Source: Tetraselmis striata
Taxonomy: Eukaryota; Chlorophyta; Chlorodendrophyceae; Chlorodendrales; Chlorodendraceae
Reading direction: 5' to 3'
Length of the DNA stretch: 64,000 nt
Assembly (NCBI GenBank): GCA_006384855.1
Contig: VCJN01000285.1
Location: 186,001 to 250,000, forward strand
Position numbers and translations under genes: made by a program. Of this stretch, positions 23,870-34,989 are shown piece after piece (position 1 is the stretch's first letter; each line of letters starts with the position of its first letter). The notes beneath the pieces were generated by a model, which ran no database searches, was not told the origin of the DNA, and saw nothing but the letters and a program-made list of their open reading frames with translations.

Positions 23870-24200
23870 TCAACATATGCGCACTACAAACAGAACTAAC
23901 AGCAACTATGAAAGGTTGCCAGCAAAATAGAGACTTAAGGCTGAAACCAAGGTCGAGCAGGAGGCAAGGGAGCCAAGAACCACGGGAGAGCAGCCAAGGG
24001 AACCACGAAGTCGCCAATTATGTCGTCATTATTTATGGTCCGGTGGGTTTTGGTGCCGCTGGCGACTGTCGCCTCGAAGACCCGGCGCTTGTAGTCGCGC
24101 ATTAGGTCACTAGGTCGCCCAAATGCTGCGCCGCAGGCTGAGAAATAAATAATGTTGAACCCGCAACACGTCCAACACCCCATGGTCAGCGGGCACACGC
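23870..24200 (-). mobile_element. Fragment of tyrosine-recombinase element family
   Basis: The minus strand encodes DLMRDYKRRVFEATVAS, nearly identical to DLMRDYERRVFEATIAS in the gag-like ORF of the element at 37746-40683. Downstream (23880-24010) it continues into a ~125-base segment almost identical to 33980-34110 of the nuclease-bearing element, including the encoded DFVVPLA...FLAP.PPARPWF. It therefore joins a gag-like end to a 3' end shared by another element. Confidence 0.75.
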
Positions 24201-25015
24201 TTAATCTCGTTGAGCTTCCGCAGGAAGCAAGGCCCGACGGAAACGAAAATCCGTGTCGTTATGACCTCGGCGTGATAACGAGCGCAAGCGAGGTAAGTAG
24301 GGGTGAAGTCCCGATTATACTTTGGAACGTAGGGTATAGCAGCCCGTCGAGAGCCAAGAAGAAGGCGGCAGTGTGAGCCCCGAAATTTAAAATTTCTTAT
24401 TTCTTATTATATATTGTTCCCGCGTATATCTTTGGTGCTACACATGCCATCCGTCTCACGGCCCGGCCGCACGAACCCGCATATGGCACTTTGCCTACTA
24501 GCATTGCACGTAGCGTACGTGTGGCTGGTCCTCCAAAGGCACGGTCCCTAATCTAACGGATAGAATCCGCCTCCTTTGTATTGTCCTATTTGTACAATAT
24601 TTGTCTTTGGTGGACTTTCCTCCGGGTTTTTAGGGCCTCATTATACTAATCCGCCTATCTCGCGCCTAGTGATAACCGCCGCCTACTATCCCGGCAGGTG
24701 TAGCTATGACGCCCCCACGGACGCCCATTCCCCTTCTGTCCCTCCCCACCACCAAAGCTGCGACGCTCATCCGGTCGAGGGTGAACCCCGAAACACGTCA
24801 TTCAAATGTATACTCCTCTTGAGCCGGCAGACGATGGTCATCTTGGTTGAGTTAGTCTTATTCGTTAGATAGGTCGGTACGCAATGGGCGGAAGAGCAGC
24901 CCAGCCATGCACCCGGCTCACCGGTCGAACGTCCTCGTAACCGTGCTCGGCCCTCTGCAGTAGCTCTGACACAGCGAGTTACTCGTCCTGGTCTCTCGCG
25001 GATATCGAACCAACA
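24201..25015. other. Intergenic with dispersed repeat
   Basis: No gene recognised. 24435-24520 resembles 37083-37162 (shared ACGGCCCGGC(C/T)GCACGAACCC and CACGTAGCGT blocks), a second dispersed repeat family. Confidence 0.5.
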
Positions 25016-25545
25016 TCACGCCCGCTTCGGGCTGCCTGGCTTTAGCAAGTCGGGGCGCACTGCGTCTCCCCGGCTGCCCGCAAGCTGTCCCGCGACGAGC
25101 TGCATGGACCTAGAGCCATGTGCTCCGTCTCCATCGATACCGCGTCCGCGAGCCGTGAAGCCGTCAATTGAGCTAGCGACAATGTGAGTTCGAGCATCAA
25201 TGTAGACTGGGCATGCATGCATGCTTGCTTGAAGCGATTCGAGTGTCAGCTCAGCGACGGGTCTTCTCCATCTGGCATGGTGACGCACGGATGAGAACGA
25301 CACACATGGATGGTGAGCCGGTTGTGGTCTTGAAATAACCTGTGACCTTGCCCGCAACAGGTTACGGGACAGTTAATCGCTGTATGTAAGTGGAAGATGG
25401 CAGGCTCAGCGGTTGCGGCTGCTTTTATGCCTACTGCTCGTGCTGCACACGAACGGGCGCAGCGACGGTGAACTAGTAACCCGTACCTCCTAGCAGCACA
25501 TGTAGCCGGAAAAGCGGTGGTTAGGAAAGGAGAAATAACCCAACA
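25016..25545 (-). mobile_element. 5' fragment of tyrosine-recombinase element (terminal repeat plus gag-like start)
   Basis: Reverse complement aligns with 37746-38290: terminal-repeat blocks (CGGCTACA, GCTGCT, GTGCAGCACGAG, CATAAAAGCAGCC, GAGCCTGCCATCTT), the leader TCAAGACCACA..CCGGCTC.CCATC and start of the gag-like ORF. Encoded ELTLESLQA, IDGDGAHGS and AVRPDLL match the other copy. It ends abruptly at 25016. Confidence 0.85.
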
Positions 25546-25976
25546 AAAAGTTTAGTTCAGTAGATCGCATAGTCGCTCATATTGTCGCATCAGCAGCCGT
25601 CCGTAGTACTTTGCCGCCCGTAGTACTTTGCCTTCAGCCGTTCATCACTCGACTCTTATTTCCCCGTACAGCGGTACAGGTACCCGATCGCTATCCCCAT
25701 ACCTGTAGTATACATCAACCTCGTCACAATCCGTCACCGCCGGCCTCGTAATACCCTGCGCGCCCTGCGCCCTTCGGTATAATCCTTACCCGACCGTGCG
25801 CCTGCGCGACCCACCTATCAAGCGCGTGCCGGTCGTTAGCCGGTTGCGACTACCAATACCGTCTCGTTACGCGCAGGGTGTATAGCACGAGTGCAGCCGT
25901 GCCCCCACCAGCAGACAGAAGTAGCGACGCACCTAGGCAAAAGTAAACCGTGAGCGCAGTGCGAAGTTTACGTACC
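25546..25976. other. Intergenic / probable promoter region of the PPNQFT-repeat gene
   Basis: No ORF. Contains a duplicated CCGTAGTACTTTGCC at about 25601-25632 and a CGCGCAGGG-type motif repeated inverted. No confident TATA box. Confidence 0.35.
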
Positions 25977-26281
25977 ATGGGTGTCCGGTTCGTCGGGCGT
26001 CGCGCACCCCTAGTGGCGGTGGCGTTGCTGCTGGCCTACAGCTGCGTCGCGGACGCCAGGTGCGCATTTTCAGACGACCATCATTTTCCCTCCCCCTCTC
26101 TCGCTTTGCCTGTCTCTGGCGGCCCAGTTTCGCTCCGCATGGGGCGGCATATGTTCCGTATTCGTGGGCCAGGCGTCAAGGAAACATTTGTGTGGTGTTG
26201 GCGCCAGCAGGGGTTCCAGCGGGCCGGGGCGTCATGGCAGCGGAACTCGGTTAGGCCGATGACAGATAAGCCCTGCCTCCA

Positions 26282-26317
<36 letters not shown>

Positions 26318-28240
26318 GGCGGGCGATCACTCTCCGCGTCGCGTCAGCGCTCGTCGCATGGATCTTCCCTGCCGACGTTGCTATTGGGTACTCGGACAGG
26401 CACCCTGCAATTCTGCGACTGGGCTGGCTGCGGGGTACAGAAGCAGGTAATATGACAGCACAGACCTCCCTGTCGGCTGGAGGAAAAGGTCCAGCTGGCA
26501 TCAATAATAACACAAGACGCGCCGGTCAGTCGCTGAGGTGGCAGGGTTGGAGACTGTTGGGCAACTTCCGCCGCGTGTCTCCTATGGTATGGGGGCAGGA
26601 ACTTGTCGGGGACACAACTCAGTGCAGCTGACTGGTCGATCAACAACGAATCAGGCGTTCCCGGCCCGGGGGCGGTGGTGTTGGGGAGCGCGGGGGGGGG
26701 GGGGGGGGGAGGTTACGGCCCCTACTTGAAATATTCGCTGTTATAATTTTATGCCTTTACCGGGTACTTTGCAGTATTAAAACAGCAGGCTTTCGTGGCT
26801 AGCTCGCGACGACGTCTGTGCTGGCAGCGGGCCTTTGGCGGCGGGGCATCAGGTGGGGGATAACACACCATGACAACTGCCGCTCCGTCAGGTTGCTGCT
26901 GCGGGACGACGAGTCATCGTCCGGGTACGACGGAGACCTGCCGGACTGCGTGGTACGGACCGACTCGTTGTCGTTTGTGGGCAAGGAGGGTGCCGAGCCA
27001 GCCGGCCCGACCAACAGCATAATCAAGTGCGAGGCGGCATGCTTCGAGGACTATGACATCATGGTCTGGGAGAACAGGAGGTCCAGGTGTCTCTGTTGGA
27101 AAGCAGAGGACGGGGAGTGGGAGGAGAACGAGAAGGCTAGGGTGTACGATATCCGTCCCTGCCGGGGAGAGGAATCGGCCATGCGGGTTCCCGCCACGGA
27201 AATGCTGACACCGGCGACCACCACCATGGTGGGAGCGAGCCGCAGCACCGCGGACGTGCCACCGAACCAGTTCACCTTCCCTACCAGGGCCGGCGCCGGC
27301 AGCTCGGCAGGTGCACAGATCCCCGCGCCAGCCGTCGTTGGAAGCCCTGCGCGGGCGCCGTTCCAGTTCACTCGGCCCAGTATCAGCAGCCCGCCGCCTG
27401 CCGCCGCGGTGCCGCCCAACCAGTTTACGCTGCCGAGCCGGGCCGGCGAAGCCAAATTCACCGCCCCCGCTGCAGTGCCGCCTAACCAGTTCACCTTGCC
27501 TGGCATGATGAGCCCCTCTGGTAGCCCTGGCGGCATGATGCCCACCTTCAGCCAGCCTGGTTCGCACGCCTACTTCATTCTGCGGGTTGCTTACACGCAT
27601 CGAAATGAAACCATAGTCGCACGCCTCCCGCAATATTATATCACTCCGAGTGCTGTCTTCTGACCTGTGCGATTCCGCCAACGCCCTCGCAGCGCCAATC
27701 CCGCCGGCAGAGACCGGGTCGTACCAGAGTCTCGCAGGCAAGGCGTGCATCGCAGGCGTGTCTTCGGTGAGCGCCCTCTTCCTGCGGTTGTAGTCTCGAA
27801 ATCCCGAACTGCGCCAGCCATGTCGAACGACGCGTGTCGCTTCATAATGGTGTTCTGTCTGACGCTTTCCGAGCGCTGCGTGTTGTTTGCTCCGTCAGAC
27901 ATGGGACGACTATTTCAAGGCCGGGTGCATCGGCGACAACCAGAAGACCATCTCCGTCGGGTACCTCATCTTTGAGCGCCCGCTCACGGGGCTGCTCCCC
28001 GAAGTGAGGCCGTACGACGGCAGCTTGGTGGCGTGCAAGTACCTGTTTGAACTCAAGGCGGAAGGACGGCTCGTCAACCAGGACATCTTCCTCGGCACTG
28101 ACAGCTGGCTCACCTGGGACAGCACCACCCGTGCCTGCAAGATCTACGAGACCAGCGCCTCGTGCAACGTGCTCGAGTACAGCCCGGCCACCGCCGGAAA
28201 GATCAGCTCCCGCTTTTGCCCCCGCGGCGCCACGAAGTGA
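25977..28240 (+). CDS. Secreted cysteine-containing protein with PPNQFT repeats, 3 exons, function unknown
   Basis: Exons 25977-26059, 26892-27585 and 27899-28240 (1119 nt, 372 aa). The first exon encodes a clean signal peptide (MGVRFVGRRAPLVAVALLLA ending near SCVADA). Mature residues about 29-120 hold a small Cys-rich domain (CVVR, KCEAACFEDYD, RSRCLCWK, RPCRG) reminiscent of WSC/PAN-type modules. Residues about 145-240 contain the spaced repeat PPNQFT(F/L)P (three good copies plus PFQFTRP). The last exon has a separate Cys domain (AGCIGD, LVACKYL, RACKIYE, ASCNVLE, SRFCPRG). Probably a cell-wall or extracellular protein. The second donor (CGG|GTTGCT) is the least certain splice site; the first intron holds a 33-base G run. 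Confidence 0.75.
26283..26315. repeat. Pure 33-base G tract
   Basis: Inside the first intron of the PPNQFT-repeat gene. It is one of the rare plus-strand introns with G rather than C on the sense strand. Confidence 0.9.
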
Positions 28241-28494
28241 GCGTCGGTCGTCGGATCGGCTGCTAGGCGTTGCATCCGGTATGCGGCGCGTGTGTTCATA
28301 ACTCCCAGCAGCAATCCAGCCCAAGATCAGCTACCTTCTGTGGCAGGCCTTGCGGTGCTGCGGTAGGGATCATTCAGGTGATCAAACCAGCCAGAAAATG
28401 CGTCGATTTGATGATGTAAATATCTGTTCGATTTTATTACCCATTACTGATCAGTTTTTACCATCTTAGGTGCACCCATGCTGAGCACACAAGC

Positions 28495-28525
<31 letters not shown>

Positions 28526-30085
28526 TATCTATCTCTCGCTCCCTGTGTCTATCTCCGATGATAAGCTTTAAATACCATAGGATGGAGCCGGCACATTTCA
28601 GGGCCATCAATAGCAATCTGCGGCCAGCTATTTAGTTGTATCAGCGATGCGCCAAATATACACAGGAATCGCTAATCCAGCAATAGCAATGTAGTGTTAC
28701 AGTGTTCCCCATGCTTTGATATGTTGCTGCGCTTTCTACCGTGTCCTTCTCTGCGCAAGTGCCGCAGCATGCTGCAAGAGGCACCCTCCATAACAATGCA
28801 TATGTAGCATACCGCACTATGGTTGCGGGCTGCAAGCCGTAACTTTGAAATTGCGGTTTCATTCGCCGTACGTATTTGTATTCAGAATTGACAATGATCG
28901 CCAATCATCGTGGAAGCGCGCTACTGTTGCTCGGGCCGCCGGGCTGCATCCCATCGAGTTATGCTGCTTGTAGGAGTGCCGTGCTCCAGGCATAGCATCG
29001 CATCTCTGAGAGCAACCACTCTGAAGTGTGACGTCCCAAGTCGCGACGGCGGCTAACATGCAGCATTGCACATGTCGATTGTGGGGGACTTCGTCCACCC
29101 ACCCTCACGCGGCAATGCGGGGCTCGCCCCTTCCCGCAGTACAGCTGCACGAGCCGTATATTTATCTGTCAGGCGGTCGGCTGCACAGCGGGGCATCGTG
29201 CGGGGCGAAAGTGTGACGTAATAGAAGAGGGCACAAGCAGGGGAAGGGCGGGGTGGGGGGGAATACTGCTATCGCCGCCAGGGCTGCTGGAGCGATGGGT
29301 AGTAGCAAGGGGAGGGCGAGGCGGCGTGCCGCGGTTCTACAAACGCCGCGGCCGGGTGTATGGCTTACATACTGCTATGCCGCGTTTGGCTTGCCGGAGG
29401 GGCAACTGCTGCCATCATGGTTATCAATAAGGCCAGGGGGAGGGGGGCATTCTACGACCTGCCGGCACGCCACCTGCCTCACTCCTGCCCGCCAACCTGG
29501 GTCATGAAGAACGGCTCGCAGCGGCTGCGGTGGACAGCATCCAGCAGGGGTGCATAATTGGGGTTAGCCTCCAACTGGGCTTCGTCGCTACATGCCCACT
29601 ATTCAGCATGCCTCCTCGTCGAGCACAATGCCATTCCGTCACTTTGCTCATCACTATCACGTGGTTTGCTTGGGGAAGGCAGAGCCGGGCACTGGGCAGC
29701 CAGCAGTGGTAGGCCATGGTTTGCAAGTCATATACTCTCCCACAAAAAGTATTCTCTACCCATGAGTACAAAGTAGTGCAGCCGCGAGCAGTGCAACACG
29801 GATCATGTCTGTTCGGCAAAGTTAATTCGGAGCAATGTGGACGGGAGCTCATTGTACGTACTGATTTGGCAGCAGGCAGACGATCCCGCGCAGCAGTGTC
29901 ATTGGAGTCAAGCGTGATGCTGTGACTCACCAGTAGCTGCTTGACAACTACAGGAGCACTGTTCAGTTGCTTGTATGATTATCTGTATTCACAGTCATGG
30001 ATTGTGTACACCCATAAATCGTGGAAGTGAAAGTGCAAATTTATTATTGATGCTTATTACTGATAGAATGGCATAACCATCAATA
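28241..30085. other. Intergenic, no supported gene
   Basis: A TGTAA at 28415-28419 lies 175 bases past the upstream stop. A 30-base C tract is at 28494-28523. ORFs here have no domains, no splice logic and unremarkable composition. Confidence 0.6.
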
Positions 30086-30123
30086 CTACAAATAATCGTA
30101 TACTTCATATACAAAAATGCATT

Positions 30124-30165
<42 letters not shown>

Positions 30166-31286
30166 CGGGGAGTGGGGAGAGAGAGAGGGAAAGGGGGGGC
30201 GGGGGGGCGTACGAGATGTTGGCCACCGCCCCTTTGACGGACCCCTTGAGCAAGTCAAAGCCTGGCAGGGGTGAGACAAAGCACACACGGTAGCTCAGTC
30301 GCGGAAGGGCAACCAGCGGCTGCACACAGGGCCATGGAGGAGGAATGAACATGAAAGGGTATGTTTTCTTTTTCTGTTATTTTGGGGCGCGGGGGGCGGG
30401 GAGGGGCACCCATGTAGCCCAGCTCGTCCACAAAGTCCGCCTGCGTCACCAGGTCCCTCTTGGGCCCCGCCCGCTCAGCGGCGCCCTCCGCGGTCAGCAC
30501 CGGCTCCATCAGCTTCGAGGACGAGTCGCCGTGCACGCCGTCGTTGAACCCGGACAGCGTGCTCGAGGTCTGCAGCGCCTCGATGGCCTGGGTGGCGGCG
30601 GCAACAGGGGACAACACATCAGGGCCGTGGTCGGCACTTCCAACCGGAGCCCTGGACAGAATGGGCACTCGTATGCGGCTCTGCCTGATCATGCGTGGCA
30701 TGCACTGTACATTCACGCAGCACCCATACATGCACACCACAGCATCGTGCCTATGCCCCACACACACGCATACGTGTACTGAGCTCTGTCCGTCGTTGTG
30801 CCGCAAGGGGGGGGGGAGGGGGGAGGGGGGGGGGGGGGGGCATGATTCCCCACAAGCACAGCATAAGCATGCAACATTAGCCATTTAACCCGACACTGAC
30901 AGTGTCGAGTGAAACAAAGCCAGTGCATAAACATGCCGAGTCCCACTTTGCGTTTGAGTGAACGAGGTACCTGGACGCTTTATCATGTTGGTCCGCCCCA
31001 CAACACGTTCTCCTGCAATCTTCAACGTGCAATCTTATGGCTACTCGGGATTGCAGGCATTAGGGCCCTGGAGCACCCAAAATCCCGAAAGGCCAAGAAC
31101 AGCGGCTGACTGACGGGTTAGCTGGCCGCCACTGCGTTGACGCAACCGATGGCGCGCATCCAAGGGCGCAGCGGGTGGAGTGACACCCTCCACTTCAGCA
31201 GAGGGGAACTAGGAACTGAGGGCTGGTAATGCAGAGCCCTTGATGAGGCATCTGGTACGCCTGCCCTGCCCAGTAACACACCCAGC

Positions 31287-31319
<33 letters not shown>

Positions 31320-31666
31320 CGGGGGGAGAGAGAGAGAGAGCCGGGGAGGGGGCGGGTACCGAGGGCGAGACAACCATGTAGTCCACGCCCGCCAGCTGCA
31401 GCGCCTGCTCCTTCTGGCGGATGCCGGTGGCCATCAGCTGCGTCTTGGGGTGGTGCGCCTTCACGTAGTCAAACACGCGGCCAATCAGGCGCACGCCCGG
31501 ATCCACCTCGCTCTTGAAGCCGGCGTCCTCGCGCGGGCCCTGCATACCACAGGCCAGGGGGCAGCCGCACAGGGACGGGTCAGCGACCGCTCGTGGAGCT
31601 CTTTTTGGTGCACCAGACAAAACGCCTTCCTTCCCCCCCCCCCCCCCCCCCCCCCCCAACACAAAC

Positions 31667-31721
<55 letters not shown>

Positions 31722-33438
31722 GATGCAGCGGGTGCATAAGGCCACGGTACGAGCGGATGGGGTGGGGCATGACGCGGGCGCGCGTACCGTGGGGTCACGG
31801 ATGAAGCCCGGGTTCTTGTTGTACCAATCGGTGATGCGGCCCACGTTCATCTGGATGACGCTGGCGCCCGCTTGCGCCGCGGCCACCGCCTGGACAAAGC
31901 TGTGGCCAAAGGGAGGGGGGAGGAGGGGGGACGGGTCATCCTGGCTGCTTAGTAACCCACTGGTCTGTAGCTGTCAGAAGGGAAGCAGCCATGTGAGAGG
32001 GGCTGGAGACACCCAGCAAGGTGTCTGTCAATGATTGAAACCGGCCTGGCAGTGCAGACTAGTTGCAGCACTGATACTACAGCCACCACCAGCGAGTGTT
32101 TGGGAGGCCTGCAAGCAGGGAAATGGGGTTCCACCCTCTCCACCCCCTCACCTACCCCCTCGTCAGTCGCTAATCAGCATGCCGTGCCATCCGCCCCCAA
32201 AAGACACGCCCCCCTCCCATCCCCTCTGCCTAAGCAGGCGTAACCATCGTCCTGGCCGAGGGAAGGGAAGAAGAGCGGGGGCAACCTGTAGCAGTGCACC
32301 GCGTGGCACTCTATGCCCTCCGCCTCCAGCGTCTTCACGGCCTGCAGGCCTTCCCAGGTGGCGGGGATGGTAAAAAGGATCTTGGACAGCGCCGTCTTGT
32401 TCTCCTTGTACATCTCGCAAAGGTGGTGCACCCGCTTGACCATGGCCTCTGTGTGCGCGGAGAGCAGCGGGAGGGCTCAGCTTGGGGCGAGGCAGGATAT
32501 TCCGCAGGCAAAGCGAAAGGGAGGGATCGCCTGTATGGAGGGGTGCTTACCGGTGTCGTCGGCCAGGCGCGGGTCGACCTCGGTGGACACCCGCCCCTCC
32601 ACCGTGCCGGCCAGGATGCTGCCCACGTTGACGATCGCCTTGTCGAGCTGGCACGCGATGCGCAGATCCTTCACCTCGATGAGGCACTTGTCGTAAGCCA
32701 GCGCGCCCGCCACCGCGGACTGGGGTGCGAAGACGAGGGGTGGAGAGCGAGAGAAAGGGGGGGTGGAGGGGGCACGTGGGTACGTCAGCACCAACGCCCC
32801 GTCTCGGCGGCTCTGACCCCCTTGCTGCGAACAGCGACCGGCGTCGCGGCAGGGTGCTCGTAAATACTTTCTACACATCGAGCAGGGATCGCAGATGGGG
32901 AAGGCGGGGAAGGGGTAACGCTGGACTTGCTCGTACGGAAGAGATAGCTGTGGCGGCGTTTTTCTTGGCAGAGCCCGGCGCTACGTTTATTCGCTTATTG
33001 TTGTTCTTGGCGCTGCCTTCGCGCGGCCAGCAACCAGCTGCTGCCCGTTTAAAATCAAGCCCGCCCCACGCCGCCGCTGCCTGGTCGCACCTTAAACTCA
33101 GCCTGGCCGTAAGGAGACTTGAGCACGCCGAGGATGAAGGCGGCGTTCACGGTGGCTGCGCGCGGCTTGCCGCCGCCCTCCAGCTCGGACAGCATCGAGT
33201 CCGGCACCACCCCGCTCAGCCCGGACAGCAGCTCCAGCTCCGAGCCCGCGGGCGCATAGGATGGCGGCACGGAGGAGGACGTGGCGGCGGTCTTTAGGGG
33301 GACACGTCCGGCTGTGCGGACGACAGGCGGAAGCGGGCGGGTGGCCATCGCGCGGGCGGCATCACGCGAGGAGCGGCGCGGCGCGCGCAGGCCGGCCCGG
33401 GAGGCCACAGCCGCCGTCGTGCTGGAAGTAGCCAACAT
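30086..33438 (-). CDS. Transaldolase-family protein lacking the catalytic lysine, 7 exons
   Basis: Minus-strand exons 33438-33091, 32719-32551, 32448-32286, 31899-31788, 31539-31360, 30587-30410 and 30261-30086 (1326 nt, 441 aa), phases consistent. An N-terminal Ala/Arg/Ser-rich stretch of about 55 residues resembles a plastid transit peptide. Conserved transaldolase blocks follow: STEVDPRLADDTEAM, IPATWEGLQAVKTLEAEGI, YSFVQAVAAAQAGASVIQ, VGRITDWYNKNPG, LMATGIRQKEQ. Transaldolase transfers dihydroxyacetone through a Schiff base on a lysine in the (F/I)KIPATW block; plant homologues read LLFKIPATW, whereas here it is ILFTIPATW, a Thr. The HLTFVYS block reads HAVHCYS, losing a second active-site residue. 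The last exon's end is uncertain: as read, it runs through the GT microsatellite and encodes a His-Thr repeat. Confidence 0.85.
30125..30164. repeat. (GT)20 microsatellite
   Basis: Perfect dinucleotide tract in or just after the last transaldolase exon; on the minus strand it reads CA and would encode alternating His-Thr. Confidence 0.95.
31289..31319. repeat. Pure 31-base G tract
   Basis: Within the fifth transaldolase intron; C-rich on the gene's sense strand. Confidence 0.9.
31633..31716. repeat. Compound poly-C plus (CA)n tract
   Basis: A 25-base C run (31633-31657) followed by CA repeats (about 31672-31716) inside the fourth transaldolase intron. Confidence 0.95.
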
Positions 33439-33902
33439 CTTGTTCGCTTGCAGGGGCCGAGACTACGAGTGGCGTCTACTCGGTGACGCGGGAGCTGCCT
33501 CGTGGCTGGATTAGCACGTGGGCTTAAACCCAATAACTGAATCGCTGCAAATGTGCTTTCCAGCAAAGCCCCCGTCGTCGGTGGAGAGTGCCTCGAGCTG
33601 TGATGGTGATGTGCTGCAGCTGGTTCTTTGGCCTCCTCGCGATGGCGCGCTGCTCCGCCAGTGCCCGTCGCCTGCTGATGACGGTGCTGCTGACGAGGAT
33701 CGAAACGCGGCGGAGGGCGAATCGTCATCGAAATATCCTTTTTTTATTCGCCCGGCCTGGGACAACAGGAGGGTGACACTTGACTGTGACACTGTGACAG
33801 GAGGGTGGAGCCCGGTAGTCGCTATATATTTTCTGACCCAATATCCGGGATTTTTTTACCAGACATTAATATTCACCGAAACAAAACGGGCTCATATAGT
33901 CG
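33439..33902. other. Upstream region of the transaldolase-like gene
   Basis: Open stretches here have no domain similarity; probably 5' untranslated and promoter sequence. No TATA box I would defend. Confidence 0.4.
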
Positions 33903-34989
33903 CTAATATCCTTACATGCAGACAGTACATATATTAAATCAGGGTTTTTAATTACATCGGGGCTTTCACAAAAGCGCGCTACAACAGAACTAACAGCAAC
34001 TATGAAAGGTTGCCAGCAGAAGAGAGACATAAGCCCGAAACCAAGGTCGAGCAGGAGGACAGGGAGCCAAGAACAAAGAAAGAGCCAAGGGAACCACGAA
34101 GTCACTTAGCTGCCATGAACGTAAGGAACCCCCGCCCCGGGGTAGGCTATCAGCTGCGGCGAGGACGCTTGCAGCCAATGACCCGGGTCATAGCAACACA
34201 TGCCGACGAGCGACGCGACGCAGGCGCAGGAGCACCATCACGTGCCGCACGCGCGGCCGCGACCCCGCCAAGAACGTTGTCTGCATGTGCCATGTAGATG
34301 AGCAAGGAGAAACGGCGGCGCCACGCAGACAAGATCTGGCCGATTTTTTGGCCAGTGTGTGCTTGGCTAGCTTTCGCGAGCTCCACCAAGAAAGCCTCGG
34401 CGTGCGGGGCCAGCGAGCCAAACTCGGAAACGGCGAAGGGAACAAAGCGAAGCATACCGGCAGCGTTTCGGACACCCTCGTCATACTTCTGGATTTTGCG
34501 GCGGTCTGCAGCCCGCAAAGCAGTCGTTGGATCCGAGGTTGACACGCCGAGGATAGGGGCAATGGTGGTATCGACAGCAACCGTGTTTCCGCGGATGCCG
34601 CCATACCCAAAAAGCCCAACATCGGCAAGCCGCCCGTCGCTGCCCTTCGGGAGAGAAACAAGCACCGACGGGTCCGTGAGGATCTGGACACCCACGCCCA
34701 GCGCGGACTTCACGTCGTGGCAAATGTCGGAAAGGCCATGTGCCGCCCACTCATGTGCGGCGTGATTGGAGTCGCCCCCAGAGCAACGTGCCACGTGATC
34801 AGCGTATGCGACCGCCCAAGTAGAAGGAGTGAACTCCGCGCCAGCATCCTCAAACTGGGCAAGCATACCTTGTACCGAGGAGCAAGAAGCACAAGAGCAT
34901 GGCTCGCCAAGGGAGAGGACAGGAGCCATATATTACATCAGGGCTTTCACAAAAGCGCACTACAACACTAATATCCGTACATGCAGACA
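33903..34989 (-). mobile_element. Retroelement-like unit with nuclease-like ORF and permuted terminal repeats
   Basis: Two short blocks occur at both ends. Block A (CTAATATCC(T/G)TACATGCAGACA) is at 33903-33924 and 34968-34989; block B (ATTACATC(G/A)GGGCTTTCACA and onward) is at 33951-33986 and 34932-34967. Order is A-B at the left and B-A at the right, in the same orientation. Between them lies a minus-strand ORF (34150-34929) and a 3' segment (33980-34110) shared with 23880-24010. Confidence 0.65.
34150..34929 (-). CDS. Nuclease-like C-terminal domain ORF of a retroelement
   Basis: 259 residues on the minus strand. The central part GRLADVGLFGYGG then TVAVDTTIAPILGVSTSDPT, an alpha region (ADRRKIQKYDEGVRNAAG), RFVPFAVSEFGSLAPHAEAF, and a C-terminal AWRRRFSLLIYMAHADNVLG reproduce the layout of an uncharacterised module often found at the end of repeat-encoded reverse-transcriptase-like ORFs (pattern: ADV.., .AlDVTV.sP, K..KY, fiPl..E..G, ...R.n). 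The D...D spacing recalls PD-(D/E)xK nucleases, which is inference. No reverse transcriptase is present upstream, so it is a 5'-truncated copy, though its frame is intact. Confidence 0.55.
   Translation of the reverse strand: MAPVLSLGEPCSCASCSSVQGMLAQFEDAGAEFTPSTWAVAYADHVARCSGGDSNHAAHEWAAHGLSDICHDVKSALGVGVQILTDPSVLVSLPKGSDGRLADVGLFGYGGIRGNTVAVDTTIAPILGVSTSDPTTALRAADRRKIQKYDEGVRNAAGMLRFVPFAVSEFGSLAPHAEAFLVELAKASQAHTGQKIGQILSAWRRRFSLLIYMAHADNVLGGVAAARAARDGAPAPASRRSSACVAMTRVIGCKRPRRS

Noticed and set aside
26283-31319. Long G/C homopolymers as assembly artefacts
   Set aside because: They recur at many sites with strand bias and are flanked by normal sequence, so their existence is accepted; exact lengths may be unreliable.
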